From Penicillium oxalicum (taxonomy: Eukaryota; Ascomycota; Eurotiomycetes; Eurotiales; Aspergillaceae): a DNA stretch of 64,000 nucleotides. The stretch spans positions 3,720,001 to 3,784,000 of the forward strand of contig NC_064653.1 in the NCBI RefSeq assembly GCF_001723175.1, written 5' to 3'. Both the position numbers and the translations under genes were made by a program. This document shows, piece by piece, positions 1 through 11,020 of this stretch (position 1 is its first letter; every line of letters begins with the position of its first letter). Below the pieces are notes generated by a model, which did not search any database, was not told the origin of the DNA, and saw nothing but the letters and a program-made list of their open reading frames with translations.

Positions 1-1115
1 GGGCAAAGATAATGAAGATATTTTCCATTGCGTCAAAGCGCTGCAAATGAGCGATGGTCTGCTCAGCTTCGTCGCTGTCATGACAATAAGCCGCATATTG
101 AGGATCTCGTTGGATCCGAAAGAACGGCTGCGATCCGTCCAGATCTTGGGATTTCAGGAAACGAGCCAGACACGATGACTGAAAAGAAGCTGGCAGGGAT
201 TGTCCTGTTGATGGACGAAGTTCACCGCAATGATGGCAGGCATCGCCACCCAACAAGACGAAGGAGTCCGGGCTGGTGGTGGTGCGGACCAAGGCAGCCA
301 TATGGCCGACTGCATGGCCCGGCGTGCTCAGCAAGTACAATGAGCCATCGTTAAAGTAATCAAGCGCCGGTAGACCAAGAATGAAGAGACCGGTCTGTGT
401 AAATTCAATTTCACGGACCTGTCGGTTTCTACATGTTTGCGGACGAGATAGCTCCAGTCAGTAGAATTTCCAGGGTAACCCAGGAAAGAAGGGAGGCAAG
501 GAGAGATGTGCAAGCATACGAATAATCCGAGGTCAGGATCTCTGCATTCTCTTGGTCAGGGTACCCCGGCATCAGCGCATCGCAAACCCCAGGCCCCACG
601 ACCAACGCGGTGGACGAGGGAAAGCGAGACGGATCGCCGATATGATCGAAATGATGATGACTGGGGTCGACGCGTCAGCGTACAAGGAGCCTTTCTCCTT
701 TCCCTTTCCTTCCCTGACGGAACGCATCTATAGGAAAGACCCTGGCAAAAAGATGGAAGACAAACCTCAAGATAATCGCTTCCACACTCTCAGCGCTGAC
801 CTCGTGCGCCTCTAAGATGTCACGAACATCTTTTTCGCATTGGATCCCCAGGTTATCATGATAGACCTCGGCGACCGCGGTCGGAGACAGCTCGGTCCAG
901 TCCTTCCGTAGACCTAAATCGAATAGGACACAGCGACCGTGTGCATTGGTAATGACAAATGAAAAGGCCGGGACTGTGACCCGTTGAAGCCGGGGAAGGT
1001 CGCTGTGGAAGTAGGGCTCTAGAGGAAGATTGCTGAGGCTGGCCGAATTGATAGCGGAGATTTTGGCACACGCACCAGCGGGCAGAATCTCCTTGGGTGA
1101 GACTGATTCTGTCAT
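1..1115 (-). CDS. Metallo-beta-lactamase-fold hydrolase, AHL-lactonase-like (3' partial)
   Basis: Spliced model: exons 1115-766, 660-520 and 428 to beyond base 1; introns are 105 and 91 bp (GTTTGT...CAG and GTATGC...TAG). Splicing creates the zinc-binding motif HHHFDH at about residues 118-123, split by intron 1 (IILS/HHHFDH). This is the HxHxDH signature of the metallo-beta-lactamase fold. Downstream are a second His site (STPGHAVGH) and GGDACHH, the expected third ligand region. About 306 residues are visible and the C-terminus lies outside the window. No signal peptide is apparent, so it is probably cytosolic. The pattern resembles fungal proteins annotated as N-acyl homoserine lactonases or related lactone hydrolases, but the natural substrate cannot be read from sequence. 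No pathway partner is adjacent. The start at 1115 opens the only long frame leading into the motif. Confidence 0.85.
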
Positions 1116-2355
1116 ATTTGGGGTTGAACCTGATGGGGAGAATTACAAAGGGGGGTGGAGAGGGGTAGAAGATGGAAAGGACAACGACAATTCGTAGCAA
1201 AAGGTTGGGCGACGTTCAGCATGACCAGTGGGTGGATCGCGGAATTGAGAAGTAAGAGACAGTAGCAAACTACTGACTTCCGAAGGTACTACTGTCGCTC
1301 GAATCTGAATTGCACAGTTCTGCAAATTTATCCTTCCGACGATCAAGACCTGAGATCGGCATCGAGAATTAAAATTGGGGATATGAAACGCTACATTTAG
1401 CTAGTTCAATGAGGCGCTCCAGAGGGTTGACTTGATTTAAATGGATAAGGCTTGGGGCCTTTGTAGAGCAACAAATTTGTACTCGGGAATGAGCAGGAAA
1501 TATGTGAGCCCTGAAATACCAGTCATGTGTCTCAATTGGGCATGAAATCAATCTTTATGCTTCAGCATGGCACGGCGAGTCCATTGAATTCGAAATAATA
1601 TGGCTCACTCTCCGGCTGTGTCGATTGGGATCGAGACATACAGTCGTCGGCTTTCGGCTTGTCGTCTGCCCATCCCATCTCGGTGTACGACAGTATCAGC
1701 TCGTCGTAAACAGTATGTTCCAAGCTTCCAACCTTAAATCACAGACCCCCAAGTGAGAACCGATCACCAAACTCCTATCTCTATTCGTGCCAGACCCATG
1801 CCACCTTCCCAGAGAGAATTCTGGTAGACTGTGATACTCGCACTGGACATCATCAGTGCGCAAATCGGTGAAAGTGAGAACACTCGAGACATTGCATTTG
1901 ACCTATTGGCAAATATTATACTCGAATGAGAAACTATAGACAATTCATTTTCTCTTCCCTTCTGATATCGAGCCAACAACAACAATACTCTCGTGGCAAC
2001 TAATAGTAGAACAGTGGGAAATCCACAAGGGATTAAGGTTTTTTCCCATCCCTATTCCCGCGAAACCCGATCCCTGTCGGACCTGCATCTCATTACTTAA
2101 TCCAACGTGAACGCCCCGCTGATTGGCCCAGAACTACAAATCTCATCTGGTCCTGGGAAAAAAAGTGTCTCGAATTAAAAAGAAAAAGAGTCCAAAAAAA
2201 AAAGAAAAGAAAAGAAATACCCACCACTCCATAATAACCAAATTCCAAAGCATAGACCGCATTATCAAAAACTCGTCAGAATCACAGAGCCTTGAGTAAA
2301 ACACAAACAACCTCAAATCCATACAAGTCTTCCCCCATTTCGTCAAGGTACACTC
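1116..2355. other. Intergenic, no gene seen
   Basis: Upstream region of the lactonase-like gene and downstream region of the NIF3-like gene. It contains a purine-rich A/G tract around 2158-2220. Short open frames on the minus strand (1143-1346, 1369-1551, 1764-1985) show no recognisable motif. Confidence 0.6.
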
Positions 2356-2712
2356 TCACCAAAATTCCCCGCCATCAATATCCACCAACTTCACCACTTC
2401 AATCACAATCTGCTCATACGGATGCACCCTCCGCAAGGCCTTGACAGACTCGCGCATGACACTCTCACCCACACAGAGCGTTTCCACCCGATACTCTGCC
2501 ACGCGCTCCAGTTGGCCCGGTTGTCCGATGAACGGGCTCGCTTTGTCGGTGGGTCGGAATTGGTCCATGCCCAGGACTTCGAAGCAGCAGTCGGCGTACA
2601 TGCCGCCGGGGTAGGCGCCGGCGCCGACGGCGAAGATGGCCTGTTTGCAGACTTCGAGGTGGGAGGGGGGGACGCGGAAGATGAGTTTGTACTGTGTGGG
2701 TGTGGGAGCCAT
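2356..2712 (-). CDS. NIF3/CutA-like small alpha-beta protein
   Basis: Single-exon 118-residue protein. It has the compact PII/CutA-like ferredoxin fold seen as the inserted domain of NIF3 (GTP cyclohydrolase 1 type 2/YqfO) proteins and as stand-alone fungal proteins annotated 'NGG1-interacting factor 3'. Visible markers are an N-terminal beta strand (YKLIFRVPP), the glycine-rich AVGAGAYPGGMYADCCFEV segment, and the C-terminal LRRVHPYEQIVIEVVKL segment with the conserved HPYE. The length fits this stand-alone domain. The molecular role is not established; metal or nucleotide binding is possible by analogy. No signal or membrane segment is visible. The ATG at 2712 is the first in frame, just upstream of the conserved strand. 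Confidence 0.8.
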   Translation of the reverse strand: MAPTPTQYKLIFRVPPSHLEVCKQAIFAVGAGAYPGGMYADCCFEVLGMDQFRPTDKASPFIGQPGQLERVAEYRVETLCVGESVMRESVKALRRVHPYEQIVIEVVKLVDIDGGEFW

Positions 2713-3749
2713 GTTGGAGAAGATTGGGGAGGGATGGAGGTCAAGGAAGGGATGGTAGATGTAGGTAGGGATGAGATTAGATGAGATGGCGAGATGAGGT
2801 GATAGATTCCGTTGGAGTGGTAGGTGGGAAGATATCCAGTGGTTTCAAAGAGGATGGATGTCTTCGGGTTGTTCGAGTCAAGGTACTGAGGATTGTAGGC
2901 AAGGACCTATTGATGGATGAAAAAGAGCCCAGGTTGAGGGGTAAATTGGGAATCTTGGGATAGTTTCCAAGCAGTGAATAGTTGCAATAGTGGAAAAAGA
3001 GGAGAAGATTAAATTGATTGAAGGAATATGAATGAGAAAGGGCAGCCAACGGACAAGATATACACCACAGTGCCGATGATAGTCGGAACTGATGATAGGA
3101 TTTTATTCCTGAAACCCAGTCTTGCAAGCCTCTGAACCACTTTCAAACCAGAAAACCTGAGTGCTGCTACCAAACCCGAACCCGTCCACTTGACAAAGTT
3201 TAACGTAAAAAGAGCCAGGACTTCAGGTGTGAGTTCAAGTCGGGTGGATCGAGTTTGATTTTGGGATCGTGGAAATGGCTCCGCTGCGTTTCGGGTATCG
3301 GCTTTGAATGGGGGGGAGTTCTCCATCTTTCACTACTGAGGTAAAAGGTTTTACTGGAGTAGTTCGGCAATTGCACTCACACACATGGATTTAAAGTTCT
3401 ATGACCCTCAGACCTACTCCTCTCTTTACCATTCGCGGGGATAAATTCGAATTACTCGCAGCGCGAGGTGATTGATAAATCAGCATCCCGAATTTCAAGA
3501 GCTTCCACGATAGTGTCGACGCGGGGTCCGTGTCACACCCTTATCTTCTCTATGCTTGATCTAGAGAAAAAAACCCTTTATGCAGAGATGCTCAAAGGAG
3601 TACTACCTAGCAGGTGCAACTGTCAGATACTATGTGCATTAATAAATGTATATCGCTCCATATAATTTGAACATCATTATCCCCAATTCATTCAAGCCAC
3701 CATCACGCTCGGGCTTCCCGCCTCGAACCTTTTCTGGAAAAATGCCGTC
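2713..3749. other. Intergenic, no confident gene
   Basis: Lies upstream of the NIF3-like gene and downstream of the acid phosphatase, both on the minus strand. A minus-strand frame at 3009-3326 has a hydrophobic C-terminus but no family resemblance, and I do not call it. Confidence 0.5.
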
Positions 3750-5145
3750 TTACGCCTCGTAAATGGAGAGCGTCGACGGGAGACTGTCATTACCGCACGC
3801 CTTGTTAAAGTCACCATACATGGTGCCGCGAGTCTTGATCCAGTCAAGGAACTCGTCCTGGGAGCAGCTTCCACCGGGCCCATCACGGCATCCCACCAGC
3901 GGTTGAGGGCTGGCGTTATTCAGGACGCGGTAGTAGGTGCCCTCGTCAAAGCCAGGACTCTCACAGGACATCTTCTCAATGGCAATATTGGTCAGGAAGG
4001 GGAGGATCTCGCTGCTCTTCCAGGCACGGTTGTAGTTGATGGTGTTGTTGGGCATGGTCTGGTTCACATTGTTGGCGCCAGTGAAGGCGCTGTTGTTGTA
4101 GAGACCCAGCGTGGTGATCACGGTGGGCGGAAGCTCGCGGTGCGTGAAGGAGACGTAGAGCTCCTGCGAGGCGGACTCGTCGTTCAGAGCAGCGACGGTG
4201 GCATTAACCCAGGGGAAGCCGAGAGATGGCGAGAGCTCCCGACCGTAACCCGTGTTGTGGAAGTACATGATGTCGTTGGCGTACTCGAAGCCCAGCCACT
4301 CATCGGCATTGAAGAGACTAGGCGAGCAGAAAGGCGAGTCACCGCGGATGACGGTCTCATACCCGCAGAGCTCGAACATGGCTGTGATATCGTCCTGGGT
4401 GAAGTTGAACCGAGGGGCCTCGGCCTGGAGACGTGCAATGATGGGCTTGGTGTACACGTCGACAAATTGCTGGACATTTGGGTTAGCAGGGTTCCGGAGC
4501 AGTGGTCACGTCTTCCGTTTCCGGGACGGTAGGGCATACCGAAGATTGTTTGCTTCCGTAGGAAGAACTGTACGCCCCACAGCTCTTGTAGGGAGTCAAT
4601 GAATCGGCTCCGGACTTCTTGCTCTCTTCAATCTGAGTCAAATTGACCTGATTGGTGTGGTTGCGAGTGTATCCGGCAAGGAAAGATTCCGCACTCTTCA
4701 CGGTGCGATCCGCGGTAGAGGACCAGACCTTCTCGGGCATCTTCAGGTGATCGTATCTCTGGCGCACACTGGCACCGAGCAACATGGCCTGCTGCATCCC
4801 AATGCGGGTCAGCTTCTCCAGATGCTCCTCATCGACCGGTGCAGTCCAGTTGGCCAGGAAACGCAGAGACTGGGTTGAGGACCAGTCCTGTGTCGAGTTC
4901 CGCAGCTTCTTCACCAGCGGCTCCAGGTAGCTCTCATAGTCAAAGTCATTGCCGTAAATAGCGGCATGGCGGATGAGGAAGGCTGCTCGAGTGACATTGC
5001 AACCTTGTGGCGGTGAGGCATCAATGGGAGGGTTGTGGGGAGTGAAGTACGGTGAGATGCCGGCAGAGTGCTCCAGAGGATTGAAGTGAAAGTAGGAAAG
5101 GGCCGGCGTGGCCGTCAAAGCCAGCATCAGAAGATTGAACTGCAT
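3750..5145 (-). CDS. Secreted histidine acid phosphatase (clade 2)
   Basis: Exons 5145-4540 and 4469-3750, 441 aa. The 70-bp intron has donor GTATGC, a CTGCTAAC branch point and acceptor CCAG. Residues 1-17 form a signal peptide (cleavage near ALS/YF). The catalytic motif is RHAAIYG at 59-65, so Arg59 and His60 are present although the usual RHGxRxP is altered. The proton-donor site reads SFTHREL (His312, Glu314) where many phytases have HDT or HAE. About ten N-glycosylation sequons and several cysteines fit an extracellular glycoprotein that releases phosphate from organic esters at acid pH. It is best described as a fungal acid phosphatase related to PhoA/phytase; phytate specificity is not implied. 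A TATA element lies about 90 bp upstream. Transcription diverges from frataxin across 1.4 kb. Confidence 0.9.
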
Positions 5146-6552
5146 GGTGCCAAGAGGGTTTGGGAGAAGCTGCCGTGTCCGTGAGATGATGAGAGCCGGG
5201 CGATGAGATCTCCTTGGTCCTCAATGAGACCGGCTCGGTTTTATAGGTCCGACCCATCCCTCTCAGAGCTCTCTCTCTCATATGACAAGCTGACGATGAC
5301 CTACTACCCAGTCCCACCCTGGCCTGGGCAGCCAGCCCTACGCCATGTGTCGGCTTGGAGCTGGGCGGCTCCATCCGTTGCGATCAATTCAGGGAAAACC
5401 CACTGACGTAGTGTGCAACGAAAAGGCTGGGCAGACGCGAGAAGTGGAGCCTGGCAACGGTCGACCTCGACCTAATTCCTACGGGGACAAATGATGTAAA
5501 CAAATGGATGCACTTCCAGCAGGTGACCCTTCTCATTACTCTTTGTCATTCAACATGATGATCGTTATGAGTGTTGTGATTTTGACATTTCACCTTGGAT
5601 CACCAGGTGGCGTTAGGCTCGGGATGTTCCGCTGGTCTAGACCCCCATTGCCCGGTAGCCCACGCGCAGTGCTGAATCCAAGCGTGTCGCAGGTCTATGC
5701 GAGGACTCGTCTTTGCGCTCTGGAGAGCTTCCGTGAGTTGGAACAAAATCCACCCCCATCTTTCAGAAAGATTTCCTCGAGTCAGTCCATCAGGATGGTG
5801 TCGACGGTCGACCTGGTCTCGGATAAGGTGGATCCAGAGCGAATCACCGGAGAGCGTTGACCACTCGCCCGGTGAGGTCGAGCGAGTGAAGCTGACTCTT
5901 CCAACCAACCATATCCATCATTTTCCGAGAAAGCGTCTTTCATGCTCGACTGCCGGGAATAGCGATCCTCCCAGGATATACTACTGGATAGACGTCAATT
6001 GAAATTGCATTCGAGGCCCCGGACATACAGGTCTCAGTTGAATGTCGCCTGCTGATGACCTTTGCTTGGGCTCCTTTTCCGGTCTTCTCTAGTCTGTCTA
6101 CGCAAACACACACGTTATCTCAAGCTCTCTGCAGCGCACGCTCTGCCCAAGTAATGCAATCGGTTGTGGCCTGGACATGAAAGTTCATAGATTTGCATCC
6201 CAGGTCGTCGCGACAATCATAGTAGCATTGGCATCTTCTCAGATTGCTACTGATCCTCAAAGCCTGGTCATTCCCGTGTTTCGCATGACTGGAGAAACGA
6301 GGGACCCTGAGGATCGTTGTGATGCACTCTTCATGGTCCTGCCTTGTGGTTTGCGTCGAAAAATCCACTACTTTTTGACGAGCGCCCACGCAGATATGCA
6401 CGTACTTTCCGTACCTGGAAGGCGGTGTGATGTAATGGATGCAATGATGGAGGCTTTCTCCGCAGCTCCCAAGCTCCACGAGAACCTTCCGAGGTACTCT
6501 TAACGGTTGTCAAGAAAATTGTCGAGATACGAGACACGCCCAGTTATTTACA
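5146..6552. other. Divergent intergenic region (acid phosphatase / frataxin)
   Basis: It holds the promoters of two divergent genes. A plus-strand 108-codon frame at 6177-6503 starts with a hydrophobic, signal-peptide-like stretch but overlaps an equally long minus-strand frame and sits in the frataxin promoter. It is not called as a gene. Confidence 0.5.
5237..5247 (-). promoter_or_regulatory. TATA box of the acid phosphatase gene
   Basis: On the minus strand the sequence reads CCTATAAAACC, about 92 bp upstream of the phosphatase ATG at 5145. This is a suitable distance for a TATA element with a short 5' leader. Confidence 0.5.
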
Positions 6553-7318
6553 ATGCTCTACCGAACTGTGCCTCGTGTGCTCCGAGTGGGCTCGGCCCTC
6601 CGTGCATCTTCACACCCAGCTCCGTTGCGCCCAGCGGTGGCACCTTTTCACCGAAGCTACCCTGCGCAGCCGCGAACCTTTACCTCGTCCGCAGTCTGGT
6701 CAAAAGGTCTGCAGCCTGATTCCGAGGACCCCAAGCCGTCCAACCCGCAGAAAGCTCCCGGTGCTGGATTCAGTGCGCATGTCTCGGAGCCATCCCCTCT
6801 GACTCCGGAGCAATACTACGAGTACTCGGAGCACTACTTCAATGTACTCCTCGCAGAGCTCGAGAAGGCGCAGGAGGAGGGCTCCGACATTGAAGCAGAG
6901 TACAGTGTGAGTGAAGCGCTCTGGCATAGCCGCCAGGCCAGTTCTGCAGTCTTTCTCACTGAGGATGTCTCGAGGGAAAATGGCTGCATCATCGTTCAAT
7001 CACCTCCACGTATACCCAGTTCCTGACCCATCATCTTAGGCCGGTGTCCTCAACATTACTGTGCCTGCAATCGGAACCTTTGTTCTGAACAAGCAGCCCC
7101 CCAACAAGCAGATCTGGCTGAGCTCACCGATCTCCGGTCCCAAGAGATACGACTGGATCCTCGAGGGGGATGGCATGCACGAGAAGCAAGACTCACGCCC
7201 GTTCGCCCATGGGCAATGGATTTACCTGCGTGATGGATCAAATCTGACGGAGCTTCTGAACTCTGAATTGACCCTCAAGCTGCCCAGGGATATCTATGGA
7301 GAGCAGGTGGATTCATAA
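6553..7318 (+). CDS. yfh1: Frataxin, mitochondrial iron-sulfur assembly regulator
   Basis: Exons 6553-6906 and 7040-7318, 210 aa. The 133-bp intron (GTGAGT...TTAG) is in phase 0 and splits the conserved EYS/AGVL. Residues 1 to about 50 are rich in Arg and Ser with few acids, a typical mitochondrial presequence. The mature domain begins near [14 protein letters not shown] with an acidic first helix ([19 protein letters not shown]) that forms the iron-binding ridge. It continues with the near-invariant beta-sheet signature [20 protein letters not shown]. Frataxin acts in the matrix as an allosteric activator of the Nfs1-Isd11-Isu cysteine desulfurase complex. The window also encodes the later-acting Isa1 at 48 kb. 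Length and domain are complete. Confidence 0.97.
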
Positions 7319-8552
7319 GCAGGTGTGCCGGACAGGCTGCAACTGATTCAGAGGAGATGCATCAACTCGTCAAGAAATGAGCATGCTTTCCCCCCTCTCT
7401 TGTCACCATTTTCTCCCTCCAGGTGGGTGTATCCAGGTGGAATTAGGTCCACTATCTGCAATGTAAATTTTTATTTTCCCTTTTGATTGGAATGAGTGTG
7501 CGATATTGCGGATTCAGGGACTACTTGAAGAGTCGTTCAGTCCGACGGCCGCACTGTGTGAATAGAAGTCCCAGGCTATTGAACCCGTGACTTTGACTTC
7601 CGGATCGATGTGCACGCCACCAGCAAAGATTCCAAATATCATTTGTATTTCTCACTTTCCCCCCCGATGGATCACACGCAAGCGCTGCTGATCGGCCCGA
7701 GCCGTACACGATTACCAAAGTAGGCAGGAGAATAGTACGTTACCACCTCGACCCCCTCGACACTTGATGGGAACACACCATCGTCACCTTGAGTTGCCTT
7801 TTCTTTCTCTCTGGAATAGGGGAGGGCCCAGAACTCCAACTGTCAGCATCCTCTCGGTGGGTCTCATTGTGCCTCTCGTCGCAGAAATCAGCCGATCGTC
7901 TTCGGCAGGAACAGCGTGTCTCAGATTGTAATGGCGGATCGTGCATCACAGCCAATTTCAACCCACCATTCAATGGTTCGTCCGGTGTGATGAGTCCGTA
8001 TTCGTCCCTTGAGGCGCTTTTGAGATCGGCAATGCGACCCCAGAACAGCCTATCCTCCCGCGACAATGGACGATCCGCTTCCGCACGATCCGGGGGCATG
8101 TGTGGTCAGCTTCATGGCTTCCCTGCTTCAATTGGCGACCATGGTAGAACGATTCATGGTCGCGCGGAGGGGAAACTCTGTGCAATCAAAAGATCTGCCT
8201 ATAGAAGAGCCGGTTCATTTACGAGAAAGACGAGCCGAGGGGCGGGTCAACTGACTGGTGATGATCGCAAAGAATGCTACAGAGGGGCTGAGATTAGTGG
8301 GACCAAGATCAACCCGCGTCTGCCGAAGAAATCAAGCAACTGTAGTGGGCTGGTCTTTGCTTTTTCCCCCCAGCTTTGTTCGTTTTCGCGGATACACTGC
8401 AGTGGATTCTATACCTTGCTTACAATCACGTCGGTCAGAAAGCATCCAGGGTTGGGAGATACAAAAGGCTCGAAGTCATCACCCCTCCATTGATGAGCTC
8501 GGCTCAAACTGCGCTTGATATTCTTGATATTCTTGATATTCCTTAACGCAAC
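7319..8552. other. Intergenic, no gene seen
   Basis: Region between frataxin and the FAD enzyme. A 234-codon plus-strand frame at 7789-8493 has no protein-like composition or motif and is treated as chance. A 9-bp triplicated repeat lies at its right end (separate entry). Confidence 0.55.
8514..8540 (+). repeat. Three tandem copies of a 9-bp unit in the 5' leader
   Basis: The unit CTTGATATT occurs three times perfectly, ending 12 bp before the ATG at 8553 of the FAD enzyme. It lies in the presumed 5' UTR. Confidence 0.9.
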
Positions 8553-9935
8553 ATGATCATCCCGGCTGGCAAGACCCTCGCCGTCCTCGGACTCGTCTCC
8601 CTTGCACCCTTCGTTCAGGGTGAAGACAAGAGTATCACACGCGATGTGGCCATAATAGGTGGCGGATCTTCGGGCACGTTCGCTGCGATCCGACTACGCG
8701 ATCAAGGCAAATCAGTTATCCTCATTGAAAAGGAAGACATTCTGGGCGGACATACAAACACCTACGAAGATCCGGTCACCAAGACTCATGTGGACTACGG
8801 CGTGGTCGTGTTCCACAATCAGCAGCTTGTCAAAGACTACTTTGATCGACTGAATGTCTCATGGGTCATCACCAAGCCCAACTTCGGCGGTTCGACGCCC
8901 TTGTATCTTGACGATCAGTCGGCCAAGCCGGTCAATTACACCAGGCCAGACCCAAGAGCTGCACTACAAGCCTACGCGGCACATCTTGCTCAGTACCCGC
9001 AAGTTGAAGCCGGATTCTACCTTCCAGACCCTGTTCCCGAAGATCTACTTTTGCCGTTTGGCGAGTTTCTGAAGAAATACCCAGACGTGGGCGATGCCGC
9101 TTCGACCATCTTCAGCTACGGACAGGGCCTAGGGGACTTCCTTTCCCAGCCCACATTGTACGTGTTCAAGAACTTTGGTCTGGATATCATCCAGAACATG
9201 GCAACCGGGTTCCTGGTGACCACCAGCCAAAACAACCAGGAGATCTATGAGCACGCCACCGAGGTCTTGGGGGAGGACGCGTGGACGAGCAGCCATGTGG
9301 TATCCACGTCTTGTCGAGACAAGCACGGTATTCAGCTCGAGATTCAAACGCCATCAGGCCGTCGGACCGTCAAAGCGAAGAAACTCTTGATTGCCATGCC
9401 TCAGAAACTAAACAAACTCGCTGCCTTTGCCCTCGATAACCGCGAGTCGAATCTCTTTGGCAAATTCGGCAACACTGGCTACTACACCAGTTTGGTGAAC
9501 AATACCGGCTTGCCCGCGAACTTCAGCTCCGTGTCTGTGGGTACCAACACCCCGCATCAGATCCCCCGATTGCCTGGGGTCTACGGCGTCGGTGCAACAG
9601 CCATCGATGGGGTATTTGATGTCAAGTATGGCAGTCCGAACGGATTACCTGATGATGTGGTTCGCGGCGAAATTCTGTCTTATGTCAAGAAATTGCAGGC
9701 CAACGGATACGCTGAACAAGTGTCTGGGGAGCCCCAGTTTGTTACGTTCAAGAGCCACACCCCATTTGAGCTGACTGTGTCGAGGGACTCTATTGCAAAG
9801 GGATTCTATAAGGAACTGTATGCGCTGCAGGGCTATCGGAATACTTGGTACACGGGGGCGGCATTTGATACGCAGGACTCGTCCATGTTGTGGAATTTCA
9901 CCGAGGAGCATGTGTTGCCGGACCTGTTGACATGA
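8553..9935 (+). CDS. Secreted FAD-dependent amine-oxidase-like oxidoreductase
   Basis: Intronless, 460 aa. A probable signal peptide (residues 1-23, ending VQG) is followed by the Rossmann dinucleotide-binding motif VAIIGGGSSG (Gly36-Gly41). The acidic end of beta-2 (LIEKED) and the GGH motif (ILGGHTNTY) follow, as in flavin amine oxidases. The C-terminal part includes GVYGVGATAIDGVF and YRNTWYTGAAFDTQDSSMLW, which resembles the FAD-closing region. The overall pattern matches fungal proteins annotated as FAD/NAD(P)-binding or beta-cyclopiazonate-dehydrogenase-like. The substrate is unknown. Several N-glycosylation sequons support secretion or a vesicular location. No polyketide synthase, NRPS or prenyltransferase is nearby, so membership in a metabolite cluster is not supported within this window. 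Confidence 0.85.
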   Translation: MIIPAGKTLAVLGLVSLAPFVQGEDKSITRDVAIIGGGSSGTFAAIRLRDQGKSVILIEKEDILGGHTNTYEDPVTKTHVDYGVVVFHNQQLVKDYFDRLNVSWVITKPNFGGSTPLYLDDQSAKPVNYTRPDPRAALQAYAAHLAQYPQVEAGFYLPDPVPEDLLLPFGEFLKKYPDVGDAASTIFSYGQGLGDFLSQPTLYVFKNFGLDIIQNMATGFLVTTSQNNQEIYEHATEVLGEDAWTSSHVVSTSCRDKHGIQLEIQTPSGRRTVKAKKLLIAMPQKLNKLAAFALDNRESNLFGKFGNTGYYTSLVNNTGLPANFSSVSVGTNTPHQIPRLPGVYGVGATAIDGVFDVKYGSPNGLPDDVVRGEILSYVKKLQANGYAEQVSGEPQFVTFKSHTPFELTVSRDSIAKGFYKELYALQGYRNTWYTGAAFDTQDSSMLWNFTEEHVLPDLLT

Positions 9936-10646
9936 CCCGGCAGACACGGATATCAGGATGGCAATGCGGCTATATAGTTCATCGCTGAATGCACACGAAT
10001 TATTCATTCTTGTAAATAGCATCACGTAAACTCGGTTGAGCAAATGAAGCCTAGAAGAGAAACTTTGCCCATCTGGTGACACTTATGCGCTCTGCACTCG
10101 TCGGGAGTAGTTGGAGATATCACCTTGGCGACATGCCGATTCTCATTCCGGGGTTTATCCAAAAGATCCCGGATCCCATATCCCGTCGTGCCAGGAACTT
10201 GAAAGTCCTCACCGGTCGACAGAGATCCAAGCCGGCGGCGAGGATCAAGTCCAGGCCAATCCTCTGTGCTGTACAAAGCCAGAACTTGCTGGAAGAAATG
10301 CTGCGACACCCCTTCACCCCCTGCCGTTCGATGCACATATCGCCCAGCTCAAGCGAGAAAGTCCCTGAAGATCGAGGCGATCACCAGGGATTTACGATCT
10401 GCACACCTCAGTTGCAATCGCCATCCTTTTCCCGTGGAAAGATAGAAAGAGGAAACCCCATTTCAATTTCCCCCCAACGGCACGATCGACACAAATGCCG
10501 ATCTCAAGACAGATATGTCGACGGCCACAAGTCCAAGTCCAATTTGGAACAAGCCATGGCCCGTCGAAAAGCACACCCCAAAGACTCTTATGAAATCGAA
10601 CAACCTTCACCAAAGATAATGAAGAGATCCTAGGCACCGAAATGGC
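9936..10646. other. Intergenic between convergent genes
   Basis: Lies between the 3' ends of the FAD enzyme and dph3. A 185-codon plus-strand frame at 10076-10633 is rich in low-complexity Arg/Ser/Pro and shows no domain, so it is not called. Confidence 0.55.
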
Positions 10647-11020
10647 TCAAGCCTGGACGCTCACAGCCGAAGTCTGCGCATTATCCGCTTTAGGTAGATC
10701 GGCCTGTTGATCAACCAAAAAAAGAGTTAGATATCCGTCGGATGGCATGGAGTTCAACCATCACTGGGAAAATTTCGCCTTCTATCCCGGTGAAATTTAT
10801 TTTTTTTTTTTTTGAAAAAACGTACCAGGTCAAAGATCACTCTAATCATGAGACTGCAACTTGGACAAACGGCGATCTCTTCACCATCACGAAGATCATC
10901 GATGGCGATCTCGAATCGGTCACCACAGGGGCAGGGGAAGGTGTAGATTTGGAGATTCGGGTCGAAGGTCATGTCTTCGATCTCGATCTCGTCGTAGATG
11001 GAGAGGGAGTCGTCGGCCAT
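10647..11020 (-). CDS. dph3: Diphthamide biosynthesis protein 3 (CSL zinc finger)
   Basis: Exons 11020-10826 and 10703-10647, 83 aa. The 122-bp intron runs GTACGT...ACAG, with an A/T-rich tract behind the donor. The protein carries the DPH-type zinc finger: YDEIEIEDM, then CPCGDRF (Cys30, Cys32) and CPSC (Cys52, Cys55), which bind one Zn or Fe. Exon 2 supplies the short tail [10 protein letters not shown]. Dph3/Kti11 is the electron donor for the Dph1-Dph2 radical enzyme that starts diphthamide on EF2, and it also serves the Elongator tRNA-modification pathway. The ATG at 11020 was chosen because the family starts here; upstream in-frame residues are not conserved. The length is normal. Confidence 0.96.

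Noticed and set aside
3009..3326. 105-codon minus-strand frame with hydrophobic end
   Set aside because: No family resemblance and overlapping competing frames.
3903..4532. 209-codon plus-strand frame
   Set aside because: Antisense to the conserved acid phosphatase exons; composition reflects the real gene on the other strand.
6177..6503. Small secreted-like protein in the frataxin promoter
   Set aside because: The hydrophobic start looks like a signal peptide, but an equally long frame lies opposite and no cysteine or domain pattern supports it.
7789..8493. 234-codon plus-strand frame
   Set aside because: No motif, no protein-like composition, and overlapped by comparable frames on the other strand.
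10076..10633. 185-codon plus-strand frame between the FAD enzyme and dph3
   Set aside because: No motif; likely chance in a moderately G/C-rich spacer.
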